Below are positions 43,573-51,974 of a stretch of 64,000 nucleotides of DNA, one piece after another (the stretch's first letter is position 1; each line of letters opens with the position of its first letter). Both the position numbers and the translations under genes were made by a program. The notes below the pieces were generated by a model. It was given only the letters and a program-made list of their open reading frames with translations, ran no database searches and was not told the DNA's origin. The stretch lies in the NCBI RefSeq assembly GCF_000982825.1, contig NZ_CP011047.1, positions 4,340,001-4,404,000 of the forward strand, in the 5' to 3' direction. The stretch comes from Cronobacter sakazakii. GTDB lineage: Bacteria; Pseudomonadota; Gammaproteobacteria; Enterobacterales; Enterobacteriaceae.

Positions 43573-44496
43573 TCAGGTATAGAGCGACGCTTCGCCCGCC
43601 GGGCGGGTTTTGAATCGGCGGTGTATCCAGAGATACTGCTCCGGCGCGCGCAGGATTTCGCGCTCAATCACTTTGTTCATGTAGCACGCCGCGGCGGCTT
43701 CATCTTCACGCGGGTAGCCCTGAAGCTCCGGCTGAATAATCAGTTTATAGCCGCTGGCGTCGGGGTTGCGGATCATCACAATGGTCAGCATCGCCGCGTT
43801 GCTCAGGCGCGAGAGCACAAACGTTCCGCGCGTGGTGGCGGCGTCGTTTACCGCAAACAGCGGCGCAAAGGTGCTGCCGCGCGGGCCGTAATCCTGGTCC
43901 GGCGCAAACCAGACCGCTTCGCCCTGCTTCAGCGCGTTGACCATGCCTTTGAGATCTTTACGGTCGATCATCGCTTTGTTAGAGCGCATACGCCCTTTGG
44001 TCTGCGCCCACTGCATCGCTTTGTTGTTGTGTGGACGGTACATCGCCATCATCGGCTTGCACAGGCCCATCACGCGCCCGCCAAGCTCCAGCGACATAAA
44101 GTGCACGCCAATCACGATAACGCCGCGCCCCTGCGCGCTCGCCTGATGCAGGTGATGCAGCCCTTCGACGTTAAACCATTTTTTAATGCGCGCGTCCGAC
44201 CAGAACCAGGCCATGCCGGTTTCCAGCAAAGCCATGCCGAGCGACAGGAAGTTTTCCTGAATCAGCTGCTCTTTTTGCGCCTCGCTGAAATTCGGGAAAC
44301 AGAGTTCGAGATTGCGGCGCAGGATTTTCTCACGACGCTTCAGAAAGCGGCGCGAGTTGCGGCCAAGGAATGCGCCAAGGCGCATCAGCAGCGGGTGCGG
44401 CATTTGCACCAGCAGCCACAGCAGGCCAAGACCAAACCAGGTAAACCAGTAGCGCGGATGCAGCAGCGCACGGGAAAAAGGCGTGACGTGATTCAT
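43573..44496 (-). CDS. lpxP: LpxP palmitoleoyl-ACP-dependent lipid A acyltransferase
   Basis: 307 residues. HtrB/LpxL family inner-membrane enzyme adding a secondary acyl chain to Kdo2-lipid IVA. One N-terminal membrane segment (about 15-33), catalytic HFMSLE (HX4E) near residue 132, then GGRVMGLCKPMMAMYRPHNN, RMRSNKAMIDRKDLKG and YLWIHRRFKTRP. The VHFMSLELGGRVMGLC-PMMA-YRPHNN block matches LpxP better than LpxL (which has IHFLTLELGAR). LpxP is made after cold shock in E. coli and adds palmitoleate. A long leader precedes it. Confidence 0.88.
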   Translation of the reverse strand: MNHVTPFSRALLHPRYWFTWFGLGLLWLLVQMPHPLLMRLGAFLGRNSRRFLKRREKILRRNLELCFPNFSEAQKEQLIQENFLSLGMALLETGMAWFWSDARIKKWFNVEGLHHLHQASAQGRGVIVIGVHFMSLELGGRVMGLCKPMMAMYRPHNNKAMQWAQTKGRMRSNKAMIDRKDLKGMVNALKQGEAVWFAPDQDYGPRGSTFAPLFAVNDAATTRGTFVLSRLSNAAMLTIVMIRNPDASGYKLIIQPELQGYPREDEAAAACYMNKVIEREILRAPEQYLWIHRRFKTRPAGEASLYT

Positions 44497-45100
44497 AAAG
44501 CCCCTTTATGCACAGAGATGTATCGCATAAAGAAGCCGTTCCGTAAGCGGTACAAACCAGACAGACAATCATTCAGCAGGGATACAGCCTTCCTGCTACC
44601 TAATAATATGGAGGAAAAAAATAAACCCGTGCCGGTGAGGCTTTCGGTTTTAATTACAGCCGTTTCAGGATGTGAATAAAAAGTGGTCTTTCCATAAACG
44701 CTGAAACATTCCGTCGTATTATTCGACATTTCCTGACAACAACAGCGCCATGACGCTGTCATTAAAAAGATTATCCCACTAATAATAACAACCTTCATTA
44801 ACGAAAATTCGTTCCGGCCATCAGATGAGTCTGCAACCAGAATCCTGCATTACCTTGTGTTTAAAGCAATTATTCACACAACACGGCGTTAACCCGGGTA
44901 GTTTTAACCACAGTAATGAGGCTAAGCATCAGAGTGAGGCTTTTGCGCGCGGAAAGATAGCGTAATTTTGTAAAGAATGCGATGGAATTATGGAGGTAAG
45001 GTAAAAAGAAACTTTTTAGGATTATTACTGTCGCTATTTACTTTTTAAACGAAATATTCCTTACCGCCGGGTATTATTTCCCGGCGCGCGTTGAGAGTGA
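44497..45100. other. Long intergenic region upstream of lpxP
   Basis: About 600 bases, AT-rich. It must include the lpxP promoter and, by analogy with cold-shock genes, may give a long 5' leader. An open frame of 101 codons (44493-44798, - strand) ends in an ATGA overlap with lpxP but has no RBS and looks non-coding after about 40 residues. An inverted repeat CGCCGGG / CCCGGCG (45065-45086) sits 15 bases past the small gene at 45101. Confidence 0.5.
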
Positions 45101-45268
45101 TTAAAAGTAGTGCTTTAAACCATAAATCGCCCAGTAAATCGCAGAGGCGCCCAGATAAATCCAGCACCCCCAGTACGCGAGCGGCTCGCGGTCACTTTTT
45201 GCCCTTGGTAAAAAGGCAAACAGATAACTGGCCGCAGCGATAAGTGAAATAAAATAGAAAAACTTCAT
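45101..45268 (-). CDS. Small membrane protein, 55 aa, function unknown
   Basis: MKFFYFISLIAAASYLFAFL opens the first of two hydrophobic segments (about 1-20 and 32-50), separated by the charged loop RAKSDREP. A strong Shine-Dalgarno AGGAGGGG lies six bases before the ATG, which is the main evidence that it is real. I do not recognise a named family. Single gene between lpxP and the DeoR regulator. A GC-rich hairpin follows the stop. Confidence 0.7.
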   Translation of the reverse strand: MKFFYFISLIAAASYLFAFLPRAKSDREPLAYWGCWIYLGASAIYWAIYGLKHYF

Positions 45269-45385
45269 ACTGCCCCTCCTGAAATTATCCGCATAACCGT
45301 TTTAATACGCGCATATTCTCAGGATAGACAGCTTTGGCCGATCATGCGCAATTTCCGTCGGGTTCGTTCTGGTGACGCCGGCGGG

Positions 45386-46141
45386 CTACGCCCTGACAAC
45401 CGTCACGCCCAGGTTTTCAAAAGGCGCGAGCAGGCTGTCAGCGGTATCGCCCTCGACAACCAGCGTGTTTACCAGCGACATATCGCCAATGCAGAACGCC
45501 GAGGCGGCGTTCAGCTTTTCCCGCGAGGCCATCACGACCGTTTCCGCCGCGCGCGAGGCCAGCGCGCGCTTCACGCACGCCTCTTCGTAATCGCCAGTGC
45601 TGAGGCCCGCTTCGGCGTGTACGCCGGTGACACCCAAAAAGAACAGGTCGGCGCGCAGATGGCTCATGGCTTCAATGGCCGCCGCCCCCACCGAGACTAT
45701 GGAATGTTTAAACAGCCGTCCGCCGATGAGGATCACTTCAATGCACGGATGTTCCACCAGTTGCAGCGCGATGCCGGGGCTGTGGGTGATCACCGTAATG
45801 GCGAGGTCCGGCGGCAGGCATTTCACCAGCTCGCCGGTCGTAGTGCCGCCGTCGAGCATCACGATCTGCCCCGGTTCAATCAGCGCGGCGGCGCGGCGCG
45901 CGACCGCCCGCTTGGAGTCTATCGAAAGCTGGCTGCGCCCGGCGTAATCCACCACCGCCGCCGAAGCGGGCAACGCCCCGCCGTGGACGCGTTGCAGGCG
46001 GCCTTCGGCAGAAAGCTCGCGCAGATCGCGGCGGATCGTATCTTCGGAGACGTTAAACCACTCGCTGAGCGCGCGGGACTGCACCTGCCCTTCCGCCGCC
46101 AGCTTTTCCAGAATGAGCTTCTTACGTTGTGACGTCAGCAT
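45386..46141 (-). CDS. DeoR-family transcriptional regulator
   Basis: 251 residues from the ATG of MLTSQRKKLILEKL. N-terminal DeoR winged helix (about 5-60; SRALSEWFNVSEDTIRRDLRELSAEGRLQRVHGGA, the canonical signature) and a C-terminal sugar-phosphate-binding DeoRC domain (about 75-235; DGGTTTGELVKCLP, GLSTGDYEEACVKRAL). Likely represses the divergent nudK-DUF4406 unit; the 83-bp gap holds phased TGCACG repeats. The inducer is probably a phosphorylated sugar or nucleoside, by family only. Confidence 0.88.
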   Translation of the reverse strand: MLTSQRKKLILEKLAAEGQVQSRALSEWFNVSEDTIRRDLRELSAEGRLQRVHGGALPASAAVVDYAGRSQLSIDSKRAVARRAAALIEPGQIVMLDGGTTTGELVKCLPPDLAITVITHSPGIALQLVEHPCIEVILIGGRLFKHSIVSVGAAAIEAMSHLRADLFFLGVTGVHAEAGLSTGDYEEACVKRALASRAAETVVMASREKLNAASAFCIGDMSLVNTLVVEGDTADSLLAPFENLGVTVVRA

Positions 46142-46154
46142 ACCGGTTTCCTGT

Positions 46155-46197
46155 TGCACGAATTTTCTTGACCATGCACGAACATGCACGTTATGTT
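46155..46197 (+). promoter_or_regulatory. Promoter and phased TGCACG operator of the nudK unit
   Basis: TTGACC (46168-46173) and TATGTT (46192-46197) are separated by 18 bp. TGCACG occurs at 46155, 46175 and 46185, that is at 20 and 10 bp spacing, on one face of the helix and inside the promoter, as expected for repressor sites. Confidence 0.55.
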
Positions 46198-46224
46198 GCC
46201 AATCCTACCTGTGGAGACGTCATC

Positions 46225-46809
46225 ATGCCATCTGTTCGTGAAAAAGTACGCATTGTCGAAACGCAAACCCTGTCTGACGACTGGTATGTGCTGAAAAAAT
46301 ATACCTTTGATTACCAGCGCCGTGACGGCCAGTGGCAGCGCCAGAGCCGCGAAGCCTACGACCGCGGCAACGGCGCGACGATTCTGCTCTATAACCGCGC
46401 CGAGCGCTGCGTCATTCTCACCCGCCAGTTCCGCCTGCCGGTCTTTCTTAACGGCTACGACAACGTACTGACCGAAACGGCGGCGGGCCTGCTGGATGAA
46501 GCGGAACCGGAAGTGCGTATTCGGGCCGAAGCCGAAGAAGAGACCGGTTATCTGGTGGATAACGTCGAGAAAGTGTTTGAAGCCTATATGAGCCCCGGCT
46601 CCGTCACCGAAAAACTCTATTTCTTCATCGGCGAATACGATCCGGCGCGGCGGCGCGGCGCGGGCGGCGGCGTCGCGCAAGAAGGCGAAGATATCGAAGT
46701 GGTCAAAATGCCCATCGATGACGCCCTGCGCGCGGTGCGTGAGGGTGAGATTGTCGATGCCAAAACCATCATGCTGCTGCAGTACGCGGCGCTGAACGCG
46801 ATAGTGTAA
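46225..46809 (+). CDS. nudK: NudK-like Nudix hydrolase (GDP-mannose pyrophosphatase type)
   Basis: 194 residues from the ATG of MPSVREKVRIVET, GGAG nine bases upstream. The Nudix box is AAGLLDEAEPEVRIRAEAEEETGY (about 90-113; REx2EExGU as EAEEETG). The KREAYDRGNGATILLYN-like block (REAYDRGNGATILLYN, about 44-59) and SPGSVTEKLYFFIGEY match NudK, which hydrolyses GDP-mannose and similar sugar nucleotides. Followed after 10 bp by a DUF4406 gene. It resembles E. coli NudK but sits in a different place, so the substrate may differ. Confidence 0.8.
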   Translation: MPSVREKVRIVETQTLSDDWYVLKKYTFDYQRRDGQWQRQSREAYDRGNGATILLYNRAERCVILTRQFRLPVFLNGYDNVLTETAAGLLDEAEPEVRIRAEAEEETGYLVDNVEKVFEAYMSPGSVTEKLYFFIGEYDPARRRGAGGGVAQEGEDIEVVKMPIDDALRAVREGEIVDAKTIMLLQYAALNAIV

Positions 46810-46819
46810 GGAGAAAACC

Positions 46820-47179
46820 ATGAGCAAAATGATTCTGGTGGCGGGCCCGTGGCGCAGCGGCACCAACGGCGATGAAACCCTGATGCGCCAGAACCTGGCG
46901 CGGCTTGAGCAGGCGGCGCTCGTCCTGTTTGAGCGCGGCCACGTGCCGGTGATTGGCGAATGGCTTGCGCTGCCGCTCGCCCAGGCCGCGGGCAGCGAAA
47001 AGCCGGGCGATGCGATAAGCGAGCGTTTTTTATACCCGGTCGCGCACCGTCTGGTGGCGAAATGCGACGCGGTGCTGCGCCTGCCGGGCGCGTCCTCGGG
47101 GGCTGACCGTGATGTGGAAATCGCCCGCGAGCACGGGCTTGAGGTTTACTTTTCGCTGGCGGACGTGCCGCAGGGATAA
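46820..47179 (+). CDS. DUF4406 domain-containing protein
   Basis: 119 residues, AAGGAG before ATG, 10 bp after nudK. Rossmann-like fold related to nucleoside 2-deoxyribosyltransferases: N-terminal MILVAGPWRSGT (about 4-15), GHVPVIGEWLALPL (about 40-53), and CDAVLRLPGASSGADRDVEIAREHGLEVY (about 82-110). Together with a Nudix hydrolase and a DeoR repressor it suggests a nucleotide or nucleotide-sugar clean-up unit; the reaction is unknown. Confidence 0.8.
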   Translation: MSKMILVAGPWRSGTNGDETLMRQNLARLEQAALVLFERGHVPVIGEWLALPLAQAAGSEKPGDAISERFLYPVAHRLVAKCDAVLRLPGASSGADRDVEIAREHGLEVYFSLADVPQG

Positions 47180-47195
47180 TGCACGATATTGCACA
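47180..47195. promoter_or_regulatory. Second TGCAC repeat pair downstream of the DUF4406 gene
   Basis: TGCAC at 47180 and again at 47190, 10 bp apart, starting at the DUF4406 stop codon. Same core and phase as the upstream operator; could be an auxiliary repressor site. Confidence 0.35.
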
Positions 47196-47237
47196 TCTGG
47201 CACCACAACCGGGCAAAAACCGGCAGCGGTGCCAGCG

Positions 47238-48455
47238 TTAGATTATCCGATCGCCCCACTCCACCGCATCGAGGAAGAGTTTCGTCACCTGCGCTTCGCT
47301 CAAATTAAGCTGCTTCATGCCCTGCGAAACCCCCTGCCAGTGGTTCTGCTCATAGCCTTCATAAAGATTCAGCAGCGCGCCGAGCGTGCCACTGCGGTTT
47401 AAGAGCGCCTCGCGCACCACCGCAGGCACGGTGATTTGCTCAATCAGTACCGCCATCGGTACGCCGAGGATAATATCCAGCCGCGAAAACAGCCCGGCAA
47501 TAAAGGCATCGTTTTCATTAATATCGGCCCCCGTGTGCGCCACGGCTTTTTCGCAGAAGCGCCCACAGGCGAGGCTGTAGTTAAACAGCTCCGTCACGGC
47601 CGGTTCGCTGCTGTGAGTGACCGCCAGTATCGCGATAAACCGGCGCAGCTCGCTTAAGCCTAAGAAATAGAGAATATTGCGAAACGGCAGCACATCCGCG
47701 TTGGCGTGGTGATTTATCTTATATTTGATGTTATTAACATAGCGCATCAACTTATACGTAATCGCCACATCGCGGCTGATCAACTCTTCTATTTTGCGCA
47801 TATCCGGGTCAGCCGAGACCACTTCATTGAGCAGTTGCAGAATAAACATCTGCTGCTCCGGCAGTTTTCGGGTTTTAATCATTTCCGGCTCGCCATAAAA
47901 ATAGCCCTGGAAACGCTGGAAACCCATCTCTTTGTAAAGGGTAAACTGCTCGCGAGTTTCGACTTTTTCCGCCAGTAATTTCCGCTGGCTGATATTATTC
48001 GCGCGGATAAAGGCGGCAATTTCCTGTGGTGTTGACGCCTGAATATCGAACTTAATGACCGTCACATAGGGCAGGAAATTGGCCCACGCGTCGCTAAGGC
48101 GAAAGTTATCCAGCGCGAAACGAAACCCTTTGTAGTACATCTCCCGCACCATTTTTAACAGCTCAGGTTCCGGGGCCGCATTCTGGTGAATTTCGATGAC
48201 GACTTTTTCCGCCGGCAGCGTTTGCGCCAGGCCATTGACGATCATCTCATGAGGAAAATTAATATACGACGTATGTTGCCCCACCAGGCGCTGCAGCGGG
48301 GTGACAAGGAACTGCTCCGCCAGCAGATGGTTGGTGGCGTATTCTTCCGTCACCAGCGGAAACGTATTAGACAGTCCATTGCGATAAAGCAGCTCATACG
48401 CGACAGTATTTAGCGCGGCGTCAAAGATGGGCTGCCTGGCGATAAAGGAATACAT
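47238..48455 (-). CDS. EAL-HDOD signalling protein (degenerate EAL)
   Basis: 405 residues from ATG of MYSFIARQPIFD. N-terminal EAL-like domain (about 1-195) in which the EAL triad is replaced by YELLYR and other metal ligands look absent, so it should not cut cyclic di-GMP. C-terminal HDOD domain (about 200-390; SADPDMRKIEELISRDVAITYKLMRYVNN). YuxH/CdgJ-like proteins of this layout affect motility in Vibrio. Single gene. Confidence 0.87.
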   Translation of the reverse strand: MYSFIARQPIFDAALNTVAYELLYRNGLSNTFPLVTEEYATNHLLAEQFLVTPLQRLVGQHTSYINFPHEMIVNGLAQTLPAEKVVIEIHQNAAPEPELLKMVREMYYKGFRFALDNFRLSDAWANFLPYVTVIKFDIQASTPQEIAAFIRANNISQRKLLAEKVETREQFTLYKEMGFQRFQGYFYGEPEMIKTRKLPEQQMFILQLLNEVVSADPDMRKIEELISRDVAITYKLMRYVNNIKYKINHHANADVLPFRNILYFLGLSELRRFIAILAVTHSSEPAVTELFNYSLACGRFCEKAVAHTGADINENDAFIAGLFSRLDIILGVPMAVLIEQITVPAVVREALLNRSGTLGALLNLYEGYEQNHWQGVSQGMKQLNLSEAQVTKLFLDAVEWGDRII

Positions 48456-48758
48456 ATTCACCTCCAGTCTGGTATTTACGTAGCATCCCTGGCGAAAACG
48501 CAGTTTACGCTGAACCTCACGGCACGCAGACATTTTTAGCGCGGATTTTATGAAAAATTATGATGATGGTTAAGTTTTATCTTATTCAGAGATTCTGGTC
48601 AGCGCAGTGAGCGGCAGATATCGCCGCTTTTTCATTCAATTTGCCAAAATAATCGGTTACTTTCGCTACGATCTTTTTTAGTAGTAATAAACTTTTATTT
48701 TTATTTCTTAAAAAAATGCGCTGAGAACCCGCGAAATTTAAGCGGGTTCGCTCCTGGC

Positions 48759-49208
48759 TCACAGTCCCATCCGAAAGCACATCGCCCAGAGCATGTAGAT
48801 ACCGCCCGTGAGAAGGAGCACCCGGTAGCCCCAGACGACAGCGGACTGATGGCGCATAAACGCGCGCAGCGGCTGGCGGTGCAGATTCGCCGCATTATAT
48901 TTTTCATGAAATCCGGCCATTTTCGCGACACCCCGCTCGACCAGCGCCGCGAAAAAATTAACCATTAACACCACAATGACCGCCATATAGCCTTTGATAA
49001 ACCACAGCCCCGCGGTGCGATATTCAGCCGGCAAAAAATGGCCCGATTTTTTTAACTGAATGGCGGCGATACTGAGCGCCACATGGACGCCGAGCAGAAT
49101 AAGAAAGTGCTTACTCACCGTTTTAAACGGTTTTCTGAGCGTCACAAACCAGAAATAGGCCAGCAGCATTGCGGATGATATCAGCCAGAGGAGGAGATTC
49201 CCTGCCAT
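48759..49208 (-). CDS. Four-pass inner-membrane protein, function unknown
   Basis: 149 residues. Four hydrophobic segments (about 4-22, 33-52, 67-90, 123-145) and a basic loop (GFHEKYNAANLHRQPLRAFMRHQ). I do not recognise a named family. Weak RBS. Single gene facing away from the carbonic anhydrase gene; a 500-bp AT-rich gap lies upstream. Confidence 0.7.
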   Translation of the reverse strand: MAGNLLLWLISSAMLLAYFWFVTLRKPFKTVSKHFLILLGVHVALSIAAIQLKKSGHFLPAEYRTAGLWFIKGYMAVIVVLMVNFFAALVERGVAKMAGFHEKYNAANLHRQPLRAFMRHQSAVVWGYRVLLLTGGIYMLWAMCFRMGL

Positions 49209-49737
49209 CGGTATTGTCCCTGTTTCACCGTAATTTATCTGTCTACCTTCGCATATTCACCGCGTGATGTCATGGAAGCCTAAGACCAGTCACTCCACGG
49301 CGACGCATGAGAAAAAATGTTTTCGGCCGTTTAAATATAAGCAAATGTGATTATTCGGAGTGCTCACTCTGCCGGGATAAAAAAGAGCGGGTCATCGTCA
49401 GCGTGCGCCATAACGTTTATGAGAAGATCATTACGCCTCTTTATTGCTATCCGATTTAAAACAATGTGTTACCAGTGACAATTATCATCTCGCTCATCAT
49501 TTCTCGCTTTATTACCTTTCTGTTTCTGTTATAGCCACTCGCATTTTCTTACCCATTATTTTTAAAACTTTACAAAGCTGATAAACCTTTAAACTTTAAT
49601 TCCTCTTATAGGATTTTCCTGAGACATAAATATCACTGAACAGTGCTACTTATTAATTTCGTCGTAACGAGTCCACGGAAAACGCCTTTACCGGCAGTCA
49701 ATATTTGGCTCGTTGGATCCCTCATGGAGACCGCATT
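49209..49737. other. AT-rich intergenic region upstream of the carbonic anhydrase gene
   Basis: About 530 bases, AT-rich, between divergent genes. The only short frame that caught the eye (49307-49459, +, three cysteines) lacks a good RBS. Probably regulatory DNA for both neighbours. Confidence 0.45.
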
Positions 49738-50361
49738 TTGACCACCTTAAAACCTCTTCTGGCCAAAAACCGTAGCTGGGCGCAACAGCGTCTTCAACGG
49801 GACCCGGATTACTTTGGCAAACACCTTGACCAGCAGCAGCCGCACTCGCTCTGGATTGGCTGCTCCGACAGCCGCGTTCCGGCGGAAGTGCTGACCGGCT
49901 CCCACCCCGGCGAACTGTTCGTGCATCGCAATATCGCCAATATGATTAACCCCGACGACGACAATTTTATGAGCGTGCTGCAATACGCGCTCCATTACCT
50001 GAAGGTGAAACGCATCGTGGTGTGCGGCCATTACGGCTGCGGCGGCGTGCAGGCGGCGCTGACGCTGCCGCAGATGTCGCTCGCGCAGGAATCCTCATCG
50101 CTTGCGCGGCGCATCAGCCACCTGCGCGAGGCGCTCTCAGAGCACATCGCCGGGCGCGACGCGTCGCCGCCGGATGCGCAAACCCTTAATCAACTGGTGG
50201 AAGCCAACGTCATCGCTCAGTTTAACCGCCTGGTGCAGACCCGCACGGTGCGCAATATCTGGCGCAGCGGCCAGGAGCTGAACGTTTACGGCTGCGTCTA
50301 TGACCTGGCGTCCGGCCATCTTGAAATGCTGACGGAACAAACCGGGGAGGAAGCCGTATGA
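49738..50361 (+). CDS. Beta-class carbonic anhydrase
   Basis: 207 residues from TTG 49738, chosen because GGAG lies eight bases upstream and the alignment with Can/CynT begins there; an 11-codon longer TTG start exists. Zinc ligands: Cys in IGCSDSRVPAE (about 42; also the Asp-Arg dyad), His and Cys in CGHYGCGGV (about 98-106). Interconverts CO2 and bicarbonate. Its TGA overlaps the ATG of the SulP gene, so the enzyme and anion carrier are coupled. Confidence 0.92.
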   Translation: MTTLKPLLAKNRSWAQQRLQRDPDYFGKHLDQQQPHSLWIGCSDSRVPAEVLTGSHPGELFVHRNIANMINPDDDNFMSVLQYALHYLKVKRIVVCGHYGCGGVQAALTLPQMSLAQESSSLARRISHLREALSEHIAGRDASPPDAQTLNQLVEANVIAQFNRLVQTRTVRNIWRSGQELNVYGCVYDLASGHLEMLTEQTGEEAV

Positions 50362-51827
50362 ATATGAATACGCTGCGCCAGGATAGCCTGGCGGGGGTGG
50401 TTGTCTTTCTCGTGGCGCTGCCGCTCTGCCTCGGCATCGCCCAGGCGAGCGGCCTGCCACCGTTTGTCGGCCTGCTGACGGGTATTATCGGCGGGCTTCT
50501 GGTCACGGCCTTAAGTCCGTCGCGCTTCGCGGTCAGCGGCCCCGCCGCGGGTCTCGTGACCATTGTGGTGGCCTCGATTGAAACGCTCGGCTCGTTTTCC
50601 GCGTTTCTGCTGGCGCTGGTGCTGGCGGGCGTTCTGCAAATCGTGCTCGGGCTTATCCGCGCCGGACGGTTTATTTCGCTGGTGCCGGGCAGCGTCATTA
50701 AAGGGATGCTGGCGGCGATCGGCCTGTTGCTGATTATGCAGCAGATCCCCGTGGCGCTGGGCTCGGCGGATGAAAACAGCCTGCTGGCGGTCTTTCGCGA
50801 GGGTTTCACGTTCTCGCCGGTCTCCATCGCGGTGGCCGCCGCCGGGCTGCTGCTGATGGCGCTCTGGGGCTCGCCCGCCATCCGGCGCGTGAAAAGCCTC
50901 GCGTGGATGCCCGGCCCGCTGGTGGCGGTGCTGGTGGGTTGCGTCACGACGCTTGTGCTAAGCCGCACGTCGCCCGCGCTGCTTGAGCGCCTGCCGCTTA
51001 TCACGCTGCCGGAGTTCGCAAGCCTGGGCGCGCTGGTCTCAGAGCTGGAATCGCCCGCCTGGCAGGCGTTTACCAATCCCTCGGTCTATATCGTTGCCGT
51101 CACGCTGGCGCTGGTGGCGAGCCTGGAAACGCTGCTGAGCCAGGAGGCGCTGAAAAAACTGCGCCCGCAAAACCCGCCACCGTCGCCGAACCGTGAAATG
51201 CTGACGCAGGGCGCGGGCAATCTGCTGGCCGGTCTCGTGGGTGCGATGCCGATCACCGCAGTCATTGTGCGCAGTTCCGTGAACGTCAGCACCGGCGCGC
51301 AGACTAAACTGTCGATTTTCATTCACGGCGCGCTGCTGCTTATCTGCGTGCTGTGGTTTCGCGAGGTGTTGATGACCATTCCGCTGGCGAGCCTCGCGGC
51401 GGTATTGCTCTACACCGGCTATAAACTCGCCACGCCGCGCCTGTTCGTCGAGCAGTTCCGCGCAGGCGCGCAGCAATACGTGCCGTTTCTCGCCACCATT
51501 ATCGGCATTATCGCGTTTGGTATGCTCGCCGGGATCGGCATCGGGCTGGTGGCCCAGATAGCGCTGAGCCTGTGGCACAGCCATCGCAACGCGCTGCAAC
51601 TGGCGCGCTATGACGATCACTATGTGCTGCGCATCCACCAGAATCTGACGTTTATGCATAACCCGCGCCTGCAGGCGCTGCTGGATAAAATCCCGGAGAA
51701 GAGCGTGGTGATTGCCGAGCATGATAACGCCGACTATTTCGACCCGGATGTGAAAGCCGTCCTGAGCGACTTTGCGCAGAATGCGCCGCAGCGCGGCATC
51801 CGCCTCACGCAGTGGCCGGTGACCTGA
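50358..51827 (+). CDS. SulP-family inorganic anion (likely bicarbonate) transporter
   Basis: 489 residues. Twelve to fourteen membrane segments; SLAGVVVFLVALPLCLGIAQASGLPP (TM1-2) and FAVSGPAAGLVTIV (TM3) are SulP/SLC26 signatures. The C-terminal cytoplasmic part (about 420-489) is a short STAS-like domain. The four-base overlap with a carbonic anhydrase gene suggests bicarbonate or carbonate as substrate, as in SulP-CA pairs and fusions; sulfate cannot be excluded. Confidence 0.88.
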   Translation: MNMNTLRQDSLAGVVVFLVALPLCLGIAQASGLPPFVGLLTGIIGGLLVTALSPSRFAVSGPAAGLVTIVVASIETLGSFSAFLLALVLAGVLQIVLGLIRAGRFISLVPGSVIKGMLAAIGLLLIMQQIPVALGSADENSLLAVFREGFTFSPVSIAVAAAGLLLMALWGSPAIRRVKSLAWMPGPLVAVLVGCVTTLVLSRTSPALLERLPLITLPEFASLGALVSELESPAWQAFTNPSVYIVAVTLALVASLETLLSQEALKKLRPQNPPPSPNREMLTQGAGNLLAGLVGAMPITAVIVRSSVNVSTGAQTKLSIFIHGALLLICVLWFREVLMTIPLASLAAVLLYTGYKLATPRLFVEQFRAGAQQYVPFLATIIGIIAFGMLAGIGIGLVAQIALSLWHSHRNALQLARYDDHYVLRIHQNLTFMHNPRLQALLDKIPEKSVVIAEHDNADYFDPDVKAVLSDFAQNAPQRGIRLTQWPVT

Positions 51828-51974
51828 CCCTGCCGGGGGCCTTTTTACTGGCCCCCGCCCTTCCTCTTCGCCACTTTTTGCGCCCTTCAGCTACGTTTAT
51901 AAGACTCTCCGGGATGAAGCCGATGCCGCGACGCTGTAGTATCCGGCTGCTTTTAATGACAATAAGGACGCATC

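Noticed and set aside
44493..44798. 101-codon - strand frame upstream of and overlapping lpxP (ATGA).
   Set aside because: No ribosome binding site, and after about 40 residues it reads like translated leader; kept only as a remark because the first 20 residues look like a signal peptide.
49307..49459. 50-codon + strand frame with three cysteines (CDYSECSLC).
   Set aside because: Poor RBS and isolated position; too little to call a gene.
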